A stretch of 64,000 nucleotides of DNA, taken from Clostridium sp. 'deep sea'. GTDB lineage: Bacteria; Bacillota; UBA994; PWPR01. Where the stretch lies: contig NZ_CP063353.1 of assembly GCF_014931565.1 (NCBI RefSeq), forward strand, positions 1,736,001-1,800,000. Direction: 5' to 3'. Made by a program: the position numbers and the translations under genes. Positions within the stretch are counted from its first letter, which is position 1. Every line of letters begins with the position of its first letter. The notes below the pieces were generated by a model. The model was not told the DNA's origin and did not search any database. It saw only the letters and a program-made list of their open reading frames with translations. Below, piece by piece: positions 1 through 8,758 of the stretch.

Positions 1-1
1 T

Positions 2-319
2 AAAACCACTATAGAAGATGAGTTTTTTAGTGATATGAGTTTACACTGTGATAACGGTGAAAACATTGCAATTTTTGGTCTAGATGTATTACCACAATAC
101 CAGCGAAACGGCTACGCTGCCCAGCTTATTAAACACTATATTAAAATTGCTAAAGAAGACAACCGAAAAAAAGTACTACTAACCTGTAAGAAGCATTTAG
201 TTCACTATTATACTAAATTTGGATTTAACAATTGTGGTGTATCACAATCTGTACATGGTGGGGCTCAGTGGTTTGATATGGAGTTAAATCTAGTATCTTT
301 AACAAATTCCTCTGTATGA
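2..319 (+). CDS. GNAT-family N-acetyltransferase, 5'-truncated by window edge
   Basis: Only the last 105 codons are present. The frame is open back to base 2, so the ATG at 35 is internal and not the start. The fragment shows the acetyl-CoA pyrophosphate loop of GNAT enzymes (QRNGYAAQL) after the strand FGLDVLP, then YYTKFGF, typical of motif B. It ends in SVHGGAQWFDMEL, a common last strand of small stand-alone acetyltransferases. These enzymes move an acetyl group from acetyl-CoA to an amine; the substrate cannot be told here. The gene converges on the nitroreductase gene, with a hairpin between them. Confidence 0.85.
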   Translation, partial: KTTIEDEFFSDMSLHCDNGENIAIFGLDVLPQYQRNGYAAQLIKHYIKIAKEDNRKKVLLTCKKHLVHYYTKFGFNNCGVSQSVHGGAQWFDMELNLVSLTNSSV

Positions 320-430
320 TTTTGTAAGCATTTTTATTACTAATTAAACACTTGTTTTACTACACTTTATTGGCCAGCAGATGAGCTTGTTAACAAGTTA
401 AACCAAAAAAATTAATGTTTTACCTAACAA

Positions 431-481
431 AAAAGGAGCAGCTAGTTAACTAATAAAAATTAGTTTCTAACAGCCCCTTTT
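431..481. terminator. bidirectional intrinsic terminator
   Basis: The arms AAAAGGAGC (431) and GCCCCTTTT (473) close a hairpin whose inner stem is AACTAAT/ATTAGTT with an AAAA loop. Runs of A and T flank it. It lies between two convergent genes and can serve both. Confidence 0.7.
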
Positions 482-487
482 AGTTCA

Positions 488-982
488 TTAATAATAAGTA
501 ACACGTTCCTCCTCATATCTATCCGTAAACTCTTTCTCTTCTGCTGGATATCCAATTGCTATTAAAGAATAAGGCAATTTTTCATCTGTTAAATTAAATT
601 GCTCTTTAATTGCTAACATTCTTTCATCAATTGGAGCTATGCCAATCCACACTGATCCTAAACCCAAATCACAGGCCTCTACTAAAATATTTTGGGTGCA
701 AGCACCTAAATCTTGCTCCCAGAAACACGGATATTTCATAAAAGTAGTATTTCCTAATACTACTATGGCTAAAGGTGCATCAGCTGTCATTGCTCCATTG
801 GGGCTTGCTTCTGCTAACTTTCTCAATTCTGCTTTGTCCTGCACCACTATAAATTGCCAAGGCTGTTGATTACCTGCAGAAGGAGCTTGCATAGCTGCAC
901 GTAATATTTTCTCTATTTTTTCCTGCTCCACCACTTTGTTTTGATATTTTCGGATACTGCTACGATTAAAAATTGCGTTCAT
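488..982 (-). CDS. nitroreductase family protein (FMN-dependent)
   Basis: The protein is 164 residues, normal for short nitroreductases. FMN-binding features are visible: RSSIRKYQNK near the N-terminus, then APSAGNQQPWQFIVV. The central DLGACTQNILVEACDLGLG and late GYPAEEKE segments are also typical. Such enzymes reduce nitro-compounds, quinones or flavins with NAD(P)H; the physiological substrate is unknown. The ATG at 982 is chosen because GGAGGG lies just upstream; a longer frame to 1024 lacks a ribosome binding site. It starts 10 bp after the aldo/keto reductase stop, so the two probably form an operon of two redox enzymes. Confidence 0.9.
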   Translation of the reverse strand: MNAIFNRSSIRKYQNKVVEQEKIEKILRAAMQAPSAGNQQPWQFIVVQDKAELRKLAEASPNGAMTADAPLAIVVLGNTTFMKYPCFWEQDLGACTQNILVEACDLGLGSVWIGIAPIDERMLAIKEQFNLTDEKLPYSLIAIGYPAEEKEFTDRYEEERVTYY

Positions 983-992
983 GTTACCCTCC

Positions 993-2183
993 TTATTTAA
1001 TAAACAGTTTACCCACTTTTGCAACTGCTCTTATTACAGGCGTTTCAATATCTTTTTGAACATTTTTAAAATACTCTCTTATTTTAAGGTTTTGAGGACA
1101 TGCTTTTTCACATTTTCCACAGTCTATACACATAGTAGTCCATTTAGGTTTTTTGCTTGTCATGCCAACAATTCTTGCATACATTAATCTACGAGAGAGT
1201 CTGCCCCCAAACATATGATGATTATTATAAGTTTGAAAAGCATACGGTATATCGATACCAGCAGGACAGGGAATACAATACCTACAGCCTGTACAACCTA
1301 TTTTTAGTAAACGCTGATAGGTCTCTTTTACCTCGTTTATTATAGCTAACTCTTTTTTACTCAAGCTATTTGCTTTTGCCTCGTTTGCTATTTTTATGTT
1401 TTCAATAATATGGGCATCTTCACTCATGCCAGATAAAACCACAATAACGGCAGGGTGATTGTAAATAAACCTAAATGCCCACTCAGCTGGGCTTCTTTTA
1501 ATAGAGGCTTTATCCCATATTGCTTGAACTGCTTTAGGTATAGCTCCAACTAACTGACCACCACGTAATGGTTCCATTACTATTACACCTATATTCTTAC
1601 TGTAAGCATAATTTAATCCATCAATACCAGCTTGAAAATATTCATCCAAATAATTATACTGTATTTGACAAAAATCCCAATCATAACCATCTATTATTTC
1701 ATAAAAATCTTCTTTAGTACCATGATATGAAAAACCCATATAGGTAATTTTGCCTTCTTTTTTTATTCTATTCATAAAATCGAGTACCCCAAAGCGAAGC
1801 ATTTTTCGCCATGTAGGTCCATCTAGGGAGTGTAGTAGATAATAATCTATGTTATTAATCTTTAACTTACTTAACTGTTTATTAAGATATTTATCCATGT
1901 CCTGAGATTTATTAACTAAATAGGTGGGTAATTTTGTAGCAACTTTAACTTTCTCTCGATAACCGTCTTTTAAGATATATTCCCCTAAAAAACTCTCCGA
2001 CTCACCTCTATGATAAGGATATGCGGTATCCAAATAATTAACTCCATTATCTATTGCCATACGAACCTGCTTAATAGCATTTTCTTTAGCTATTTTACCA
2101 AAACTATTGGTCTTAAATCTCATACAACCATACCCTAGTACAGATAGTTTATCTTTTGTTTTGGGCATAATTCTATATTGCAT
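993..2183 (-). CDS. aldo/keto reductase with C-terminal 2x[4Fe-4S] ferredoxin domain
   Basis: The protein is 396 residues. Residues 1 to about 270 form an aldo/keto reductase barrel: LGYGCMRF, NYLDTAYPYHRGESE with catalytic Asp and Tyr, the Lys of VATKLP and the His of YYLLHSLD. The C-terminal 120 residues carry two cysteine clusters, CTGCRYCIPCP and CIDCGKCEKACP, as expected for two [4Fe-4S] clusters. This fused architecture is common in anaerobic Firmicutes and suggests ferredoxin-linked carbonyl reduction. The ATG at 2183 has AAAGGGTGG five bases upstream. A GTG nine bases earlier would overlap that site. It is co-oriented and nearly contiguous with the nitroreductase gene. Confidence 0.92.
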   Translation of the reverse strand: MQYRIMPKTKDKLSVLGYGCMRFKTNSFGKIAKENAIKQVRMAIDNGVNYLDTAYPYHRGESESFLGEYILKDGYREKVKVATKLPTYLVNKSQDMDKYLNKQLSKLKINNIDYYLLHSLDGPTWRKMLRFGVLDFMNRIKKEGKITYMGFSYHGTKEDFYEIIDGYDWDFCQIQYNYLDEYFQAGIDGLNYAYSKNIGVIVMEPLRGGQLVGAIPKAVQAIWDKASIKRSPAEWAFRFIYNHPAVIVVLSGMSEDAHIIENIKIANEAKANSLSKKELAIINEVKETYQRLLKIGCTGCRYCIPCPAGIDIPYAFQTYNNHHMFGGRLSRRLMYARIVGMTSKKPKWTTMCIDCGKCEKACPQNLKIREYFKNVQKDIETPVIRAVAKVGKLFIK

Positions 2184-2220
2184 AGTTACCACCCTTTACT
2201 TTTATTATAGTATACAAATA

Positions 2221-2763
2221 CTAATATTTAAGAATAGAAGAAACTCTAACTTTTAAACTATCTGGTAAACTTTGATTTAAACATCTTTTAATCAAAATTG
2301 GATTCACTAGTTGATGTTTTAAATGTTCTTCTAATATATCGGCTTTTATCTCTCTTTGCATTAGCAAATATAAAAAATACCAATCTTCTAAACTAGTATA
2401 ATTTAATTTAACACCATTTACAATTTCGGTAGCTGTTATTGACTCTTTATCAAAAATATACTCATAACTACCTTGCTCATGATGAATAATAAACTTGCCC
2501 ATTATATCTACTTCTATATCATTAACACTAAATTTACTAAAAAATTTTGTACCATACGTTTTTGATTGGGCAACAACTTGTTTTTGACCCATTGTATTTA
2601 GTATTTCTTCTACTTTGCTATAATCACTTTCAGCTACAATTAAATCTATGTCGTTAGCTTTAGTAACTAAACCATGGTACTTTAACATTAAAGAACCACC
2701 TATTCCCCAGCTAATACTTTGTTCGTTTAGCTGCTTAGCAATTGTTACTAATGTGTGTTTCAT
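2221..2763 (-). CDS. nucleotidyltransferase-superfamily protein
   Basis: The protein is 180 residues. The N-terminal half has a nucleotidyltransferase fold signature: helix LNEQSISWGIGG with the GG-S motif, then KANDIDLIV supplying the paired Asp of the DxD metal site, and a later strand VNDIEVDIMGKF with the third acidic residue. This matches the AbiEii/LinB/MNT-like group, which transfers nucleotides to small molecules or proteins. No antitoxin-like partner is adjacent, so a toxin role is not supported. The start is set by GAGGAGA just before the ATG. It lies 37 bp upstream of the aldo/keto reductase gene and may share its transcript. Confidence 0.75.
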   Translation of the reverse strand: MKHTLVTIAKQLNEQSISWGIGGSLMLKYHGLVTKANDIDLIVAESDYSKVEEILNTMGQKQVVAQSKTYGTKFFSKFSVNDIEVDIMGKFIIHHEQGSYEYIFDKESITATEIVNGVKLNYTSLEDWYFLYLLMQREIKADILEEHLKHQLVNPILIKRCLNQSLPDSLKVRVSSILKY

Positions 2764-2809
2764 AGTGTCTCCTCTAACTAACGTATTTTTTTTATTTTAA
2801 ACTATATTA

Positions 2810-2838
2810 TTGAAATAGGCAAACATATGTGCTATAAT
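2810..2838 (+). promoter_or_regulatory. predicted sigma-A promoter for the DUF3795 gene
   Basis: TTGAAA, a 17-bp spacer and a perfect TATAAT lie in the divergent gap, 88 bp before the DUF3795 start. Confidence 0.55.
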
Positions 2839-2925
2839 TTTTTTACACTTAATATATGTATTTAATATCATTAATTAAAATTATAGAATAATTTTACATA
2901 CAAAACTATATCTTTAGGAGGTATT

Positions 2926-3261
2926 ATGAAAAACTTAGCTTACTGTGGCTTGTTGTGTAATGAATGTGAAATATTCAAAGCAACGCTTGCTGATGACTGT
3001 GATTATAAAGAACAGGTTGCTAAAAATTTTTCTAGTCCTCAGTACCCTTTAACTAGTGCTGATATAAACTGTTATGGTTGCTCAGACAATAACAAAGCAA
3101 TTTTTAAGTTTTGTGAAGAATGTGAAATTAGATTATGTGGAATAGCTAAGTCCTTAACAAATTGTGGGCAGTGTAAAAGTTTTGCCTGTGATAAATTACA
3201 TAAAGCTTTTGAACATAATCCCGAGAATAAAAAGCGTTTAGAAAAAGTATTTATTAAGTAA
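2926..3261 (+). CDS. DUF3795 cysteine-rich protein
   Basis: The protein is 111 residues with about a dozen cysteines in pairs: YCGLLCNECEIF near the start, INCYGCSDN, FCEECEIRLCGI and NCGQCKSFACDKL. This spacing is that of the DUF3795 family, small bacterial and archaeal proteins thought to bind zinc or an Fe-S cluster. The function is unknown. AGGAGGT lies five bases upstream of the ATG. It is a single gene closed by a strong hairpin terminator. Confidence 0.85.
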   Translation: MKNLAYCGLLCNECEIFKATLADDCDYKEQVAKNFSSPQYPLTSADINCYGCSDNNKAIFKFCEECEIRLCGIAKSLTNCGQCKSFACDKLHKAFEHNPENKKRLEKVFIK

Positions 3262-3300
3262 GATTTTTCTTTATATAGGTTATGCACTCATATATTCATT

Positions 3301-3343
3301 AAAAGCAAAAAGAGAGTCACCGCCTCTCTTTTTGCTTTTTAAA
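3301..3343. terminator. strong intrinsic terminator after DUF3795 gene
   Basis: A perfect 16-bp stem (3301-3316 with 3324-3339) and a 7-nt loop, ending in a T-run. The A/T-rich stem base would let it work in both directions. Confidence 0.85.
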
Positions 3344-3410
3344 TTTGTTTTTCATTCCAGTAAAACTACTCAACTATGTTTATGCCTTGAGCCCTGCAAA
3401 ATTTACTTTT

Positions 3411-3542
3411 TCACTCAATAATATTAACCACTAAGTTACTATATTTTGATGTAGGATATACAGGTTTAGTAGACTCTCTATTCTGTTTAAAGAACTCTAT
3501 GATATATTCCTTATCTGTATAATCTCCACCATGACCTATTTT
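3411..3542 (-). pseudogene. possible C-terminal gene remnant
   Basis: An open stretch of 43 codons ends in TGA at 3411. It is bounded upstream by a stop and has no start codon or ribosome binding site. It reads IGHGGDYTDKEYIIEFFKQN and then ends in SKYSNLVVNIIE, which looks more like protein than random AT-rich sequence. I do not recognise the parent family. It lies directly downstream of the PRPP synthetase gene. Confidence 0.25.
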
Positions 3543-3550
3543 TTAAATCA

Positions 3551-4669
3551 CTACCCTTTACTAACTATCAGCTTCTTAATATTTTCAGTAGCATCAAGTA
3601 AAGGTGCTATAGATTGATCGTTATTAATATTAAAAATTATATTGGCTAAAAACTCTGCCATGTCTACCTCTACAAACCACTCACAGTCTTTTAATTCTTG
3701 TGAAATATGGGTTAGGTTAGTAGAGTAAACACGCTCCACTAATCCTTGCTCATACAACTTATCATACCTTTTTTTACCTTCAGTAAATAAAGCAAAGGTT
3801 GTTGCGATATATATTTTTTTTGCTTTACGCCGTTTTAATTCTAAAATAATATCTATTAGTGATTCTCCAGATGAAATCATATCATCTGTTACAAATACAT
3901 CTAAACCCTCTACATCTCTGCCCATGTATTCGTGCTGCACTATAGGATTTTTTCCGTTAACTACTTGGCTATAATCTCTACGTTTATAAAACAAACCTAT
4001 ATCTAAGCCCAATACACTAGCATAATAAATTGACCTATCCATAGCACCGGTATCGGGACTTATAACAATCATATTATCATTATTAATATTTAACTCTGTT
4101 TCTTTTTCAATAAAAGTTTTTACAATGTCATAGGTAGGGTAAAGGTTTTGAAATGAAACAAGTGGTATGGCATTTTGCACATTGGGGTCATGTACATCAA
4201 AGGTTATTATATTATTAACCCCTAGTTTTTCAAGCTCTTGTAAAGCAATAGCACAGTCTAAAGATTCTCTCATTTTTCGACGGTGTTGTCGTGAAGCATA
4301 TAACATAGGCATAACAACTGTCACTCTTCTAGCTCTACCACAAAGTGCAGAAACAGTTCGTTTAATGTCTTGAAAATGTTCATCTGGCCCTTTATGGTTA
4401 GTAAAGTTAAATAGTTTGTAAGTAGTGCTATAATTACCTACATCACAAAGAATAAAGATATCTTTTCCTCGTACTGTTTCCTCAATAACTACCTTACCTT
4501 CTCCATTAGAGAATCTTATTTCTTGGGTTTTAAGTAGATTAGACTTATTAATATTTTGAGACTTACACTGTAAAAAAATATCTATTTTTTCACCTAAATC
4601 TCTACAACTTTCAAGGGCTATAATACCTAATTCACCATTTGGAGCTCTACTGCTAGTAGTAAAACTCAT
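3551..4669 (-). CDS. prs: ribose-phosphate pyrophosphokinase (PRPP synthetase), long form
   Basis: The enzyme makes phosphoribosyl pyrophosphate from ribose 5-phosphate and ATP, for nucleotide, histidine and tryptophan synthesis. At 372 residues it exceeds the usual 315 or so. Hallmarks are MPMLYASRQHRRKMRESL (the flexible loop region), DVHDPNVQNA (normally DxHAxQIQGFF-like), VISPDTGAMDR and the PRPP-binding loop VFVTDDMISSGESL. The diverged DVHDP segment and extra length suggest the atypical clade seen in some Clostridia and Bacteroidetes. A GGTGGGA site lies six bases before the ATG. The gene stands alone. Confidence 0.88.
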   Translation of the reverse strand: MSFTTSSRAPNGELGIIALESCRDLGEKIDIFLQCKSQNINKSNLLKTQEIRFSNGEGKVVIEETVRGKDIFILCDVGNYSTTYKLFNFTNHKGPDEHFQDIKRTVSALCGRARRVTVVMPMLYASRQHRRKMRESLDCAIALQELEKLGVNNIITFDVHDPNVQNAIPLVSFQNLYPTYDIVKTFIEKETELNINNDNMIVISPDTGAMDRSIYYASVLGLDIGLFYKRRDYSQVVNGKNPIVQHEYMGRDVEGLDVFVTDDMISSGESLIDIILELKRRKAKKIYIATTFALFTEGKKRYDKLYEQGLVERVYSTNLTHISQELKDCEWFVEVDMAEFLANIIFNINNDQSIAPLLDATENIKKLIVSKG

Positions 4670-4854
4670 TTTATCCCACCTATCTCAAACTTATTATTTC
4701 AAAGTCATTATAGCTTACTAGTAAAAACATTTCAATGAGCTAACTTACTATAATTTTAAAATAAAATAAGAGGACAATTTGCCCCCCAATACATGCTTAT
4801 TTAGCTTTATTAAAATAACAAAAATTATATATTGTATATACTTTCATCCATTGT

Positions 4855-5418
4855 TTATTTATTTATTTTTAAAATAATCTTTTTAAGTTGATTAAATTCG
4901 CTAGCATTTATTAAACCTTCATTTAGTAACAACTTCAGCTCTCGTAATTCCTTTGAAATCCTTATTACCCTAAACTCCGACTCAAGCTCTGATTGTAATT
5001 TGCTATCTAAGATTACTTGTTCTTCATTTTCTTCGTTATTGTTATTTTTTGTTTCAAATTCAATAACTAAATCTGTATAAGATTTTATGTAGTCGGTAAT
5101 TGAGTTAATGAGTTTGTCGTTATACTTAATACCTATACTATCACATTTTCTTTTATACTGTACTATCATAGCTAAGGCATCTGATAGTATTTCGTATATT
5201 TTTGGATCATCACCAATGTACTCATAAATATTCATAGCTTTACTGATTTTATTAATTGACTCACTAGGATTAGGATTAATTATTTTTAAGCCATACCATG
5301 GGTCATTATACCTAAATGAGTATTCTTCAACTAAGTCATTAATTAGTCTAAATTTTGTTGCTAAGTTGCTATAAACAGGGCTATTAATGAAATCTATTCT
5401 GCGTTGAATTTGTCCCAT
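4855..5418 (-). CDS. hypothetical protein with C-terminal SHOCT-like motif
   Basis: The protein is 187 residues with no signal peptide or membrane segment. The body is mainly helical and unrecognised. The last 30 residues (LRELKLLLNEGLINASEF followed by NQLKKIIL) match the short SHOCT pattern, an L-x-x-L-x-x-G-x-I/L-x-x-x-E-F helix pair often at the end of bacterial proteins and thought to mediate oligomerisation. An acidic linker (NNNNEENEE) precedes it. GGAGGTGA lies upstream of the ATG. Function unknown. Confidence 0.6.
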   Translation of the reverse strand: MGQIQRRIDFINSPVYSNLATKFRLINDLVEEYSFRYNDPWYGLKIINPNPSESINKISKAMNIYEYIGDDPKIYEILSDALAMIVQYKRKCDSIGIKYNDKLINSITDYIKSYTDLVIEFETKNNNNEENEEQVILDSKLQSELESEFRVIRISKELRELKLLLNEGLINASEFNQLKKIILKINK

Positions 5419-5623
5419 TTTTTATCACCTCCAATTCAATAACAAACCTACTACCAGTCTCACTAACATAATAACATATCTTTTCTCAACAATTTCTTAA
5501 AATACTTTTAGTAGTTTTTTAAATGTATTTATTTTATTTTTAAATTAATCATAGTTTTTTTAGATTAAAGCTTTTTTAACTTACTTTACGTTATTTAATT
5601 AAAGCCATAGGTAATTTTTATGG

Positions 5624-5650
5624 ATAAAAAAATCGCTCATAGAGCGATTT
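5624..5650 (-). terminator. intrinsic terminator of the GHL10 hydrolase gene
   Basis: Stem AAATCGCTC/GAGCGATTT with a 3-nt loop, followed on the minus strand by seven T. It lies 49 bp downstream of the hydrolase stop. Confidence 0.8.
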
Positions 5651-5698
5651 AATCTTAAAAACTATTTATTTAAACTACTACTGGATGTTTCGTTTTAT

Positions 5699-7249
5699 TT
5701 ATTTAACATATCTCTCTTCCAGCATATCTGCAATCACAGATTTATTCTTAAGTGCAGTGTAGTTAAAGAATATACTGCCCTTTACTTCTGAATACGTGCT
5801 GTTTAAATCTAACTGTCTCACTAATTCAGCTGAACCATACCAAGCACTATCCGGGTTGCTACTGCCAGCGCGATAAGCGGCTTGTCCAATATACAAATCA
5901 ACATTGCTATCTTTTACAACATCTGTCCACCAAGCTAAAAGCTTACTATAATCTGCTATATCAAATCCTATATGCCAATAAATTTGAGGCACAATATAGT
6001 CTATATATTCTTCTTTAACCCATTTTCTAGAATCTGCATACTGATCAACATAAGACTGCATACCTCTAGTATCACTGCCCATTTTCGAAGAGCTTTTATT
6101 ACACCAAATACCAAATGGACTTATACCGTAACTAACTTTGCTTGATTTTGCTTTTATAGCAATCCCTAAGTCTTTAATAAGCTTATTCACATTATCTCTT
6201 CGCCAGTCATCGATATTATTGAATTTTGTGCCATACTCAGCATATGTTTTGCCATCATTAAAATTTTTACTCGGATAAAAGTAATCATCTAAGTGTATGC
6301 CATCAATATCATATTTCTCTATTAACTCCATGCTACTATCTATAATTAATTGTCTTACCTCTGGTAAACCGGGGTTAAAGTACAAATTTCCATCTGTATG
6401 CTCTACTACCCAATCGGGGTTTTTAATAGCAGGATGACTTGGGTCTAAACTGGCATAATCTAAGGCTGGCTCTCCAGCTTTTTTCTTAGTAATTCTATAT
6501 GGATTAATCCAAGCATGAAGCTCTATACCACGGTCGTGAGCCTCTTTAACCCAGTAAGTTAACGGATCAAAATCATAGTTTGGCGCGGTTCCTTGTTTAC
6601 CTGTTAAATACTTAGACCAAGGAAAATATTCTGATTTATATAAAGCATCAGCAGTTGGTCTAACCTGTAAAAAAATTGAGTTTAAACCTAATTGCTCAGC
6701 TTTGTCTAGGATAGCGTTTGCCTCAACCTTTAGCTTTGTGTCATTTACAGAAGGCACACTTGGATAATCTAAGTTTATTACAGAAGCAACCCATAAGCCT
6801 CTCATTTCCTCATTTTGAGACTTATTATTAACTGTAATACTAACTGTTTTTGTACTGTTATTCCAGTCTACAGTCGCGTGTAAACTCTCTGCCACAAACC
6901 TTGCTGGTACCATGGTTCTATTACCTATAATTGTTGGAGCAACGTTAAGCACTATTGAACTTCCATTTAACAGTGCATTTTTATTATTAAGAGTTAAAGA
7001 TACTCGTGTAGAATCTTTATAACCGGATACTGTTTTTGTTTGCTCATCCCAATGTACTGTTGCACCTAACGCCTCAAAAATAGCTCTCATAGGCACCATA
7101 GTTGTTTGATTAATAATTGTTGGAGAAACATCTGTTACTAATTGATTTCCATTAATGTATATGTTAGTAGATATTGCATGTCCGGCTTGTACTGTTGTTA
7201 ATAATAAGGCAAACATTAAAAAACTTACAAGTATTTTAAACCCCTTCAT
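5699..7249 (-). CDS. secreted GHL10-family glycoside hydrolase with copper-amine-oxidase-N-like repeats
   Basis: The protein is 516 residues. A signal peptide (about 1-25, ending QAGHA) is followed by two repeats of the copper amine oxidase N-terminal-like domain (about 29-142; TTMVPMRAIFEALGATVHWD and RTMVPARFVAESLHATVDWN), a common cell-surface module in Clostridia. From about 150 the GHL10 barrel begins (EEMRGLWVASVINLDYPSVP, LHAWINPYRI, DIDGIHLDDYFYP, YIDYIVPQIYWH). Relatives are thought to act on cell-wall or other extracellular glycans, and the YIVPQIYW strand is diagnostic. The ATG follows GGGAGA. A terminator follows, so it is probably monocistronic. Confidence 0.88.
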   Translation of the reverse strand: MKGFKILVSFLMFALLLTTVQAGHAISTNIYINGNQLVTDVSPTIINQTTMVPMRAIFEALGATVHWDEQTKTVSGYKDSTRVSLTLNNKNALLNGSSIVLNVAPTIIGNRTMVPARFVAESLHATVDWNNSTKTVSITVNNKSQNEEMRGLWVASVINLDYPSVPSVNDTKLKVEANAILDKAEQLGLNSIFLQVRPTADALYKSEYFPWSKYLTGKQGTAPNYDFDPLTYWVKEAHDRGIELHAWINPYRITKKKAGEPALDYASLDPSHPAIKNPDWVVEHTDGNLYFNPGLPEVRQLIIDSSMELIEKYDIDGIHLDDYFYPSKNFNDGKTYAEYGTKFNNIDDWRRDNVNKLIKDLGIAIKAKSSKVSYGISPFGIWCNKSSSKMGSDTRGMQSYVDQYADSRKWVKEEYIDYIVPQIYWHIGFDIADYSKLLAWWTDVVKDSNVDLYIGQAAYRAGSSNPDSAWYGSAELVRQLDLNSTYSEVKGSIFFNYTALKNKSVIADMLEERYVK

Positions 7250-7554
7250 CTCATTCTCCCTTTTTATCTTTGTATAATGTGTATAAGACTATCTTAACTA
7301 TGCTATGTTCCATAATACCAAATATAAACTCAAAACAGCGAAATTTTATAGAAATATATTATGATTTTAACATAAATATTTTTTTTATAAAATGTAATAT
7401 TTTATTAAAATATTCTTTTGTCTATAGCTATTTTTTAAAAAAGTAATTTTAACAAATTATCTTAGGTCATAATTATCTTTAAAACTAAACCTTTAATAAT
7501 ATTGAACTTAATCTCTAAGACTTAATATAAACCTCTACTATTTTAGTTAGTAGA
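7250..7554. other. 305-bp intergenic region
   Basis: Very AT-rich. I see no ORF with a ribosome binding site and no clear hairpin. It should hold the hydrolase promoter near 7270-7320, but no convincing -35/-10 pair stands out. Confidence 0.4.
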
Positions 7555-8571
7555 CTAGTTATTATTCTGCTTCTCCAGCATTTCTGTAAACTGTTTTTTT
7601 ATGTGAGGGATTAAGAAAAGCTTGTCTACTAAAGTAAGCTTTATAGCCAAACCTTTATACATACTTTCTATATAACAAAAGAGGTCTTCATTATCAGTTA
7701 CCATTTCAGTAGGCATTGCTATGTTTTGATTAAAGTGAGATAAAATAAATTTCTGAAAGCTTTCTGCAAATTTTAGAGGACTACACATATGTTGAGCTAC
7801 AACTCTTTGACTCTCTGTATCTACCATTAACAAGTTAATGGGATAAAATATAAGACCATCTTGCTCAACTGGGTATGGATAATAGAAATAGCTAATTTCC
7901 CATACCTGATTAAGCTTTTTAGTGTTTCTTTTTAACCGTGCTAAACTAAGCTCATCATAAGCAACAGGTACTTTTAAAATCCTTTGATAATCCTTTAACA
8001 TGTCTTCTATAACCATGCTTTTATCTACATAACTATTGTCTTTGTTAATCTCTCTTAAATAACAGATATTCTGCTCAAAAAAGCTTTCATCGCTAACATT
8101 ATACTGTTTTAAATCCACTATAAAATCTGTAGCATAACTTAATATATCTGCTATTAAACTTAAGTCATTATCATTTGGTCTTACTGGGTAAAAACCTGGC
8201 TTATAAACCCTAAAGGCAGGCCATAGTTTTTCATCTTCAAAACATTCTCCACTGGTAAAAGCATAGTCGTAATCTTCTTTTGGCAGATCTGATTTATCAT
8301 TAAAATAAACAGCAAAACCTTGCTGACACAATAAAAACTCATTGTAATTTTCATAACCCTTAACAAAGGTATCTATTAAATTAACTAAACCAGGTATGCC
8401 TTTGTATATTGTTAAACCTAATTCTTTTTCTTTATTACCTAATACACTGCAAAAATAAATATCTTGATATTTAGGCATCTTTAAGGCAAATATATCTGTA
8501 GAAAATAACCACTTCCATGGCCTTAAATTATTAAACTTCTTGGCAAATTGATATAATTTTAATTCATTCAT
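7555..8571 (-). CDS. uncharacterised cytosolic protein, DUF7309/DUF6930-like
   Basis: The protein is 338 residues without signal peptide or membrane segment. The N-terminus (LYQFAKKFNNLRPWKWLFST, then DIFALKMPKYQDIYFCSVLG) resembles a family of uncharacterised clostridial proteins assigned to DUF7309. The second half (FYYPYPVEQDGLIFYPINLL and MVDTESQRVV) resembles DUF6930. Both labels are from memory and not certain. The ATG at 8571 is preferred because GAGG lies seven bases upstream; an in-frame TTG four codons earlier overlaps that site. A terminator closes the next gene upstream, so it is transcribed alone. Function unknown. Confidence 0.6.
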   Translation of the reverse strand: MNELKLYQFAKKFNNLRPWKWLFSTDIFALKMPKYQDIYFCSVLGNKEKELGLTIYKGIPGLVNLIDTFVKGYENYNEFLLCQQGFAVYFNDKSDLPKEDYDYAFTSGECFEDEKLWPAFRVYKPGFYPVRPNDNDLSLIADILSYATDFIVDLKQYNVSDESFFEQNICYLREINKDNSYVDKSMVIEDMLKDYQRILKVPVAYDELSLARLKRNTKKLNQVWEISYFYYPYPVEQDGLIFYPINLLMVDTESQRVVAQHMCSPLKFAESFQKFILSHFNQNIAMPTEMVTDNEDLFCYIESMYKGLAIKLTLVDKLFLIPHIKKQFTEMLEKQNNN

Positions 8572-8680
8572 TTTATACCTCAATTCTTCTTGCTATTCTA
8601 ATGGTACACAAAAAACATATCTTACACAATAACAATAACTATAATTTAATATACAAACATATATTTGTTTAGGATGATAT

Positions 8681-8715
8681 AAAAAAAATAGAACTACCTA
8701 TGTATTGGTAATTCT
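8681..8715 (-). terminator. intrinsic terminator of the PrcB-domain gene
   Basis: On the minus strand AGAATTACC pairs with GGTAGTTCT (one G-T wobble) and is followed by a run of eight T. Confidence 0.75.
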
Positions 8716-8758
8716 AAATAAAGGCCTAATATGTTAATTGTTTAGGGTAAAAACAGTT

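Noticed and set aside
2221-2763. AbiEii-type toxin of a toxin-antitoxin pair
   Set aside because: The nucleotidyltransferase fold fits, but no AbiEi-like or HEPN partner gene is adjacent.
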